Positions 58,908-64,000 of a DNA stretch of 64,000 nt are shown here, piece after piece (position 1 is the first letter of the stretch; the number at the start of each line of letters is the position of its first letter). The notes below the pieces were generated by a model that was not told the DNA's origin, did no database searches, and was given only the letters and a program-made list of their open reading frames with translations. Made by a program: the position numbers and the translations under genes. The stretch comes from Mycolicibacterium hassiacum DSM 44199 (lineage in GTDB: Bacteria > Actinomycetota > Actinomycetes > Mycobacteriales > Mycobacteriaceae), in assembly GCF_900603025.1 (NCBI RefSeq), contig NZ_LR026975.1, forward strand, positions 3,968,001-4,032,000. The letters run 5' to 3'.

Positions 58908-60809
58908 TCAGCGGCGGCGCTGTGCGACGTACCAGTCGAGCAGATCCGGGTTGTCCACCGCGCTGCGCTCGACGACCTTGGCCGGATCGGCGCCCTGGAA
59001 GAGTTTCTTGATCGGCACCTCGAGCTTCTTGCCGGTGCGGGTGTGCGGAACCCCTGGCGCGGCGATGATCTCGTCCGGCACATGCCGCGGCGACACCTCG
59101 TCGCGGATGGTCTTGTTGATCCGCGCGCGCAGCTCGTCGGTCAACTCGGCGCCCTCCGCCAGCACCACGAACAGCGGCATCCAGTAGCCGCCGTCGTCCA
59201 GTTCGCAGCCGATCACCAGCGCCTCGGTCACCTCCGGCAGCTGTTCCACCGCCTGGTAGATGTCGGCGCTGCCCATGCGGATGCCGTGCCGGTTGAGCGT
59301 GGAGTCCGACCGACCGTGCACGACGATGCTGCCGCGGTCGGTGATCGTGATCCAGTCGCCGTGCCGCCACACACCCGGGAACATCTCGAAATAAGCGCTG
59401 CGATAACGCGATCCGTCCGGGTCGTTCCAGAAGCCGACCGGCATCGACGGCATCGGCTTGGTCACCACCAGCTCGCCCACCTCGTTGCGCACCGGCTTGC
59501 CCGATTCGTCCCAGGCGTCCAGCGCGCACCCCAGGTACGGCGCGGACAATTCGCCGGGCCACACCGGAACCGTGCGCACCCCACCGATGAACGCCGACAC
59601 CACGTCGGTGCCGCCGCTGATCGACGACACCTGCACCCGCTCACCGACGTTGTCGCGCAGCCACAGCGACGACGACGGCGGCAGCGACGAACCCGTGATA
59701 CCGACGGTGCGCAACGCCGACAGGTCGTGCTCGTCGCGCGGCACCGCGCCGGTCTTGATGCAGCCCAGCACGTACCCCGGGCTGGTGCCCAGCACGGTCG
59801 CCCCCACCCGGGCCCCGATGTGCCACAGCGCGTCCGGCCGGGGGAAGTTCGGGCTGCCCGAATAGGTGACGATCGTCGCGCCCACCAGCAGGCCGGCGAT
59901 CTGGAAGTTCCACATCATCCAACTCGGGCTGGTGTACCAGAAGAAGACGTCGTCGCGGCCGATATCCGACTGCAGCGCAATGGCTTTGAGGTGTTCGAGC
60001 ACCACACCGCCGTGACCGTGCATGATGCCCTTGGGCTTTCCGGTGGTCCCGGACGAGTACAGGATCCACAGCGGATGGTTGAAGTTGACCGGTGTGGTCG
60101 GCAGCCAGGCCGTGGTGCACTCGTTGAGCTCGTCGGCCAGTATCGTCGCCCGCAACGAGGGCAGCCCGGTCTGCAGCGCCTCGATGTCGGCCCGCTTGTC
60201 GTGGATCCTGCCGCCGTACTGGTAGCTCTCGGCGGTCACCAGCACCACCGGATCGAGTTGGCCGAGCCGGTCCAGCGCCGCCTTGGCGGTGTAGTCCTGG
60301 CCGCAGGCACTCCAGATCGCCCCGAGCGAGGCCGTCGCCAAGAACGCCACCACCGCCTCGGGGATATTGGGCAGATAGCCGACGACACGGTCCCCCACAC
60401 CGACGCCGAGCGCGCGCAACCGCTCGGCGAACGCCGCGGCGCACCCGATCAGCTCACCCCACGACACCTCGGTGATCACCCCGCCCTCGGCGACGTCGAG
60501 GATCGCCGGGCGGTCTAGGCGGGCGCTGCGCAGCACCTGGTCGACGTAGTTGAGCCGGGTGCCCGGAAACCAACGGGCGTCCGGCATCTCCTGCGAGACC
60601 AGCACCTTGTCCGGCCGGTCGCCGAGCTCGAAGTAGTCCCAGAGCACGCCCCAGAACGCGTCCGGGTCGTCGACCGACCACCGCCACAGTGCGTGGTAGT
60701 CCGGCACCGTCGCTCCGGTACGCTCGGCCACCACCCGCGCGAAGTCGGTCACCCGGGCCCGGGCGATATCGTCCTCGGTCGGCACCCACTGCGGTTGCGC
60801 ACCGCTCAT
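58908..60809 (-). CDS. Acetoacetyl-CoA synthetase
   Basis: A 633-residue AMP-forming ligase of the acetoacetate-CoA ligase type. It has the N-terminal WRWSVDDPDAFWGVLWDYFE, the phosphate loop WILYSSGTTGKPKGIMHGHG, SSISGGTDVVSAFIGGVRT, WRHGDWITITDRGSIVVHGR and the catalytic Lys in TRTGKKLEVPIKKLFQG. It activates acetoacetate to acetoacetyl-CoA. I chose the ATG that overlaps the dehydrogenase stop (ATGA); an upstream in-frame ATG gives 4 more residues. It is the last gene of the leftward permease-dehydrogenase-ligase operon. Confidence 0.93.
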   Translation of the reverse strand: MSGAQPQWVPTEDDIARARVTDFARVVAERTGATVPDYHALWRWSVDDPDAFWGVLWDYFELGDRPDKVLVSQEMPDARWFPGTRLNYVDQVLRSARLDRPAILDVAEGGVITEVSWGELIGCAAAFAERLRALGVGVGDRVVGYLPNIPEAVVAFLATASLGAIWSACGQDYTAKAALDRLGQLDPVVLVTAESYQYGGRIHDKRADIEALQTGLPSLRATILADELNECTTAWLPTTPVNFNHPLWILYSSGTTGKPKGIMHGHGGVVLEHLKAIALQSDIGRDDVFFWYTSPSWMMWNFQIAGLLVGATIVTYSGSPNFPRPDALWHIGARVGATVLGTSPGYVLGCIKTGAVPRDEHDLSALRTVGITGSSLPPSSSLWLRDNVGERVQVSSISGGTDVVSAFIGGVRTVPVWPGELSAPYLGCALDAWDESGKPVRNEVGELVVTKPMPSMPVGFWNDPDGSRYRSAYFEMFPGVWRHGDWITITDRGSIVVHGRSDSTLNRHGIRMGSADIYQAVEQLPEVTEALVIGCELDDGGYWMPLFVVLAEGAELTDELRARINKTIRDEVSPRHVPDEIIAAPGVPHTRTGKKLEVPIKKLFQGADPAKVVERSAVDNPDLLDWYVAQRRR

Positions 60810-61552
60810 CGCGCGCTCCATCCTCCGTCCATGGTGTACGACGCCCCGGTCACCATCGCAGCGGCCGGGGACGCGAGCCAGGCCACCAGGCCGGCGACCT
60901 GTTCGGGTTCGATCAACTCCTTGATGGCGCTCTCCTTCAACAGGATCTCGCCCACCACCCGGTCCTCGGGAATGCCGTGGGCCCTGGCCTGATCGGCGAT
61001 CTGCTTGGTCACCAACGGCGTTCGCACGTAGCCGGGATTGACGCAGTTGCTGGTCACCCCGTGTGGGGCACCCTCGAGCGCGGTCACCTTCGACAGCCCC
61101 TCCAGGGCGTGTTTGGCGGCGACGTAGGCGGCCTTGTACTCGGAGGCGCGCAGGCCGTGCACCGAGGAGATGTTGATTATGCGCCCGAAGCGCTGCCGGT
61201 ACATGTGCGGCAACGCCGCGCGGATGAGCAGAAACGGCGCCTCCACCATCAACGTCATGATGGTGCGAAACCGCTCGGGCGGAAAGTCCGGCAGCGGGCT
61301 GACGTGCTGAATGCCGGCGTTGTTCACCAGCACATCGACCTCGAGCTTCAACTCCTCCAACGCCGCGACATCCAACAGGTCGACCGGCCAGGGTTTCCCG
61401 CCGATCTGCTCGGCGACAGCGGCCGCGCCGTCGGCGTCGACGTCGGCGACGACGACCCGGGCCCCGCGGGCCGCCAGTTCCCGGGCGCAGGCCGCGCCGA
61501 TACCGCTGGCGGCACCGGTGACCAGCGCGGTGCGGTCGGCCAGTTCGGTCAT
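60806..61552 (-). CDS. 3-hydroxybutyrate-dehydrogenase-like SDR
   Basis: A 248-residue SDR. ALVTGAASGIGAACARELAA is the cofactor motif and VVVADVDADGAAAVAEQIGG indicates NAD preference through the Asp. The catalytic Ser is in INISSVHGLRAS and Tyr/Lys in YKAAYVAAKHALEGLSK. NPGYVRTPLVTKQIADQARA and the MDGGWSAR tail resemble bacterial D-3-hydroxybutyrate dehydrogenases. Its product, acetoacetate, is the substrate of the next gene. Overlaps of 4 nt on both sides. Confidence 0.9.
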   Translation of the reverse strand: MTELADRTALVTGAASGIGAACARELAARGARVVVADVDADGAAAVAEQIGGKPWPVDLLDVAALEELKLEVDVLVNNAGIQHVSPLPDFPPERFRTIMTLMVEAPFLLIRAALPHMYRQRFGRIINISSVHGLRASEYKAAYVAAKHALEGLSKVTALEGAPHGVTSNCVNPGYVRTPLVTKQIADQARAHGIPEDRVVGEILLKESAIKELIEPEQVAGLVAWLASPAAAMVTGASYTMDGGWSAR

Positions 61553-62895
61553 CCGACCCCCGCCCTGGCGAGCGCCTCGCGGTCGGCCTCGTCGAGCGTC
61601 TTGAGATCCAGGCCCCTGGTCTCGCGCATCACCAGCGCCGAGATCAACGTGATCACCGCGGCGCCCGCCAGATAGACAGCGATCGGCACCCACGAGTCGT
61701 AGCTGTCGAGCAGCTTCACCGCGATCGCCGGTGCCGCCGAACCGGCCACGATCGCGGTGACCTGATAACCAAGGGAGACACCGGAATACCGCATCCGGGT
61801 GGGGAACATCTCGGCCATCAGCGCCGGCTGCGGCGCGTACATCAGGGCGTGGACCACCAGCCCGAGCACGACCGCCGCCGTGACGACCCGATAGTCACGG
61901 GTATCCATCATCGGGAAGGCCATAAACGGCCAGACCCCGGCGGCGACGGCACCGGTGATGTACACCGGGCGGCGGCCCAGCCGATCCGAGAGCGCCCCCA
62001 CCACCGGGATCGTGACGAAGTGCACCCCGTGGGCGACAAGCAGATACAGCAGGATGTTGCTGGTGTCCACCTCGAGGTGCACCTTGAGATAGGTGATCGA
62101 GAAGGTGACCACCAGGTAGTACATGATGTTCTCGGCGAACCGCAGACCCATCGCGTTGAGCACCCCGCGCGGATACCGGCGCAGCACCTCGACGACGCCG
62201 TAGGACACCGCCTTGACCCGCTCCACCTCCTGCTGGACCTCCAGGAAGATCGGCGCGTCACTGACCTTGGTGCGGATGTAGTAGCCGATCAGCACCACCA
62301 CCGCGGACAGCCAGAACCCCAGTCGCCAACCCCAGGACAGGAACTGCTCCTCGGTCAGCCGCCAGTTCAACAGCAGCAGCACCCCGGTGGCGAGGATGTT
62401 GCCGACCGGCACCGCCGCCTGCGGCCAACTGGCCCAGAAGCCGCGGCTGCGGTTCGGGCTGTGCTCGGCCACCAGCAGCACCGCACCGCCCCACTCCCCG
62501 CCGACGGCGAAGCCCTGCAGGAAGCGCAGCAGCACCAGCAGCGCCGGCGCCAGCACACCGATCCGCTCGTAGGACGGCAGGCATCCCATGAGGAAGGTGA
62601 CGGCGCCGACGAGCAGCAGGCTGAACTGCAACAGCTTCTTGCGGCCGTACTTGTCGCCGAAGTGGCCGAACACGATGCCGCCGAGCGGACGGGCCACGAA
62701 CCCGACGGCGTAGGTCAAAAACGCGCCGAAGATCGCCTGCAGTTCGCTCAGGTCCGGCGGGAAGAACAGCTTGTTGAACACCAGCGTCGACGCGGTGGCG
62801 TAGAGGAAGAATTCGTACCACTCGACGACCGTGCCCGCCATCGAGGCGACGACGACGCGGCCCAGGCCGCTAGGCGGCGACGCGGGTTGGCTCAC
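61549..62895 (-). CDS. MFS permease, metabolite:H+ symporter type
   Basis: A 448-residue, 12-helix transporter of the MHS group. VVASMAGTVVEWYEFFLYAT starts helix 1, VARPLGGIVFGHFGDKYGRK is the loop 2-3 motif, RFLQGFAVGGEWGGAVLLVA lies in helix 4, and GALSDRLGRRPVYITGA is the repeat in the second half. Operon partners suggest uptake of 3-hydroxybutyrate, acetoacetate or a related short acid (inference). GTG start; first gene of the operon, facing the LysR gene. Confidence 0.92.
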   Translation of the reverse strand: MSQPASPPSGLGRVVVASMAGTVVEWYEFFLYATASTLVFNKLFFPPDLSELQAIFGAFLTYAVGFVARPLGGIVFGHFGDKYGRKKLLQFSLLLVGAVTFLMGCLPSYERIGVLAPALLVLLRFLQGFAVGGEWGGAVLLVAEHSPNRSRGFWASWPQAAVPVGNILATGVLLLLNWRLTEEQFLSWGWRLGFWLSAVVVLIGYYIRTKVSDAPIFLEVQQEVERVKAVSYGVVEVLRRYPRGVLNAMGLRFAENIMYYLVVTFSITYLKVHLEVDTSNILLYLLVAHGVHFVTIPVVGALSDRLGRRPVYITGAVAAGVWPFMAFPMMDTRDYRVVTAAVVLGLVVHALMYAPQPALMAEMFPTRMRYSGVSLGYQVTAIVAGSAAPAIAVKLLDSYDSWVPIAVYLAGAAVITLISALVMRETRGLDLKTLDEADREALARAGVG

Positions 62896-62917
62896 GCGAA
62901 CTCCTCAGTGTGATACC

Positions 62918-62957
62918 CGGCACAAACCACAGTGAGTATTCATGCAGGTTTGTGCCG
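62918..62957. promoter_or_regulatory. Inverted repeat between the permease operon and the LysR gene
   Basis: CGGCACAAACC and GGTTTGTGCCG are perfect 11-bp inverted copies separated by 18 nt. The position between divergent genes and the arm length suit a LysR-type regulator site. Confidence 0.8.
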
Positions 62958-63001
62958 CCGCAATAGGCAGAAATGCAGCACAGGTCTGCGAATATGCACA
63001 T

Positions 63002-63970
63002 ATGTCAGGTGCTGAGACGGGACACCACCTGCCGACCCGCGACTCGGCGCGTCCCGCCGGGCGCCGCCCCAGCGCCGACGACCTGTTGGTGCTGCTGGCC
63101 GTCGGCCGCTCCGGCCGCTTCACCACCGCCGCGGCCGAACTCGGGCTCAACCACACCACGATCTCGCGCCGCATCGCGGCTCTGGAGCAGGCGCTCGGCG
63201 GCCGGGTGCTGACCCGGGTGGCCGGCGGGTGGGAGCTGACCGATCTGGGCCGGGAGGCGCTGGCCGCGGCGGAGTCGATCGAGGGGGCGCTGCGCGCGCT
63301 CACCGCGCGTGCCGACGGCGAACGCGCGCTCGAAGGTGTGGTGCGGATGTCGGCGACCGACGGGTTCTCCGCCTACATCGCCGCCCCGGCCGCCGCCCGG
63401 GTCCAGCGCCGCCACCCCGGGGTGGCGGTCGAGATCGTCACCGCGACCCGGCGCGCCAGCCAACAGCGGTCCGGCCTCGACGTCGAGGTGGTGGTCGGTG
63501 AGCCGAAAGTGCACCGGGCCGAGGCCATCCGACTCGGGGACTACTGCCTGGGTCTCTACGGTGCCCGCGACTACCTCGCCGCACACGGGACGCCCACCGA
63601 GATCGCCGACCTGGACCGCTTTCCGCTGGTCTATTTCATCGACTCGATGCTGCAGGTCGACGATCTGGACCTGGCCACCAACTTCGCGCCGGCCATGCGC
63701 CAGTCGGTGTCGTCGACGAACGTGTTCGTCCACGTCGAGGCCACCCGCGCGGCCGCCGGGCTGGGGCTGCTGCCGTGTTTCATGGCCGACCGCCATCCCG
63801 ATCTGATCCGGGTGCTGCCCGACGCGGTCGCGGTACGGCTGACCTACTGGCTGGTCGCCCGGTCCGAGACGTTGCGGCGGCCGGAGGTCGCCGCGGTGGT
63901 GGACGCGATTCGCGACCGGATGACCGAACTGCGCGAGGTCCTACTCGGAAAACGCTGCTTGCCGGGCTGA
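63002..63970 (+). CDS. LysR-family transcriptional regulator
   Basis: A 322-residue LysR regulator. The winged helix is at about 28-85 (FTTAAAELGLNHTTISRRIA, then ALEQALGGRVLTRV); the rest is the periplasmic-binding-like effector domain. I chose the ATG giving MSGAETGHHLPTRD; the frame is open 60 nt further upstream, but that extension would include part of the inverted repeat. It is divergent from the permease-dehydrogenase-ligase operon and is its likely regulator. Confidence 0.9.
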   Translation: MSGAETGHHLPTRDSARPAGRRPSADDLLVLLAVGRSGRFTTAAAELGLNHTTISRRIAALEQALGGRVLTRVAGGWELTDLGREALAAAESIEGALRALTARADGERALEGVVRMSATDGFSAYIAAPAAARVQRRHPGVAVEIVTATRRASQQRSGLDVEVVVGEPKVHRAEAIRLGDYCLGLYGARDYLAAHGTPTEIADLDRFPLVYFIDSMLQVDDLDLATNFAPAMRQSVSSTNVFVHVEATRAAAGLGLLPCFMADRHPDLIRVLPDAVAVRLTYWLVARSETLRRPEVAAVVDAIRDRMTELREVLLGKRCLPG

Positions 63971-64000
63971 TTGCACCCACACCGTCGACGGCGCCACCTA

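Overview
The window is high-GC actinobacterial DNA and almost certainly comes from a Mycobacterium (an environmental, Mycolicibacterium-like species is my inference). From about 14.7 to 57.5 kb the gene order follows the cholesterol-catabolism locus of M. tuberculosis from Rv3534c to Rv3565. Matching KstR and KstR2 operators sit in the expected divergent promoters. An MbtH/NRPS pair, an EspA/EspE-type secretion substrate and a DUF222-HNH gene also fit a mycobacterium.

Layout. (1) 1-13.55 kb, minus strand: mbtH followed by a giant non-ribosomal peptide synthetase that runs off the left edge. At least 4,419 codons are visible: C-A-T, C-A-(N-methyltransferase)-T, C-A-T, C-A. (2) 13.55-14.76 kb: a less GC-rich divergent promoter, a DUF2505 gene and about 500 bases without a convincing gene. 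(3) 14.76-28.98 kb: the KstR-type part of sterol degradation. It holds hsaF-hsaG-hsaE (last steps of ring A/B breakdown), kstD-hsd4B, the side-chain operon cyp125-chsE1-chsE2-chsH2-chsH1-ltp2, and fadA5. (4) 29.0-32.0 kb: accessory genes where M. tuberculosis carries ddn. They are an NTF2-like protein, a frameshifted type VII secretion effector with a zinc-protease motif, and a two-repeat lipoprotein that overlaps it. (5) 31.97-37.2 kb and 48.0-56.3 kb: the KstR2-type ring C/D genes (two SDRs, echA20, ipdA, ipdB, ipdC; fadA6, kstR2, ipdF, fadE30; fadD3, fadE31, fadE32, fadE33). (6) 37.25-47.87 kb: a block between ipdC and fadA6 that has no counterpart there in M. tuberculosis. It contains a SatD-like gene with a membrane partner, another membrane protein, a TetR regulator, and two convergent operons (phosphotransferase + DUF7064/7065; alcohol dehydrogenase + P450 + aldehyde dehydrogenase + SnoaL-like). 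A 14-bp element occurs at 13/14 identity in front of both operons. A Nudix gene ends the block. (7) 56.3-58.85 kb: an aminotransferase and a DUF222/HNH protein. (8) 58.9-63.97 kb: a ketone-body operon (MFS permease, 3-hydroxybutyrate-dehydrogenase-like SDR, acetoacetyl-CoA synthetase) divergent from a LysR regulator, with an 11-bp perfect inverted repeat between them.

How it works together. Regions 3 and 5 encode much of a sterol pathway. Cyp125 and the thiolase, hydratase and aldolase genes remove the side chain, KstD acts on the nucleus, HsaE/F/G finish the 2-hydroxypentadienoate branch, and FadD3 to IpdAB/FadA6/FadE31-33 dismantle rings C and D. The acetoacetate operon could recover related C4 units. 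The most unusual parts are the orphan mosaic NRPS, the secretion-effector/lipoprotein pair, and the oxidative alcohol module with its own probable operators inside the sterol cluster.
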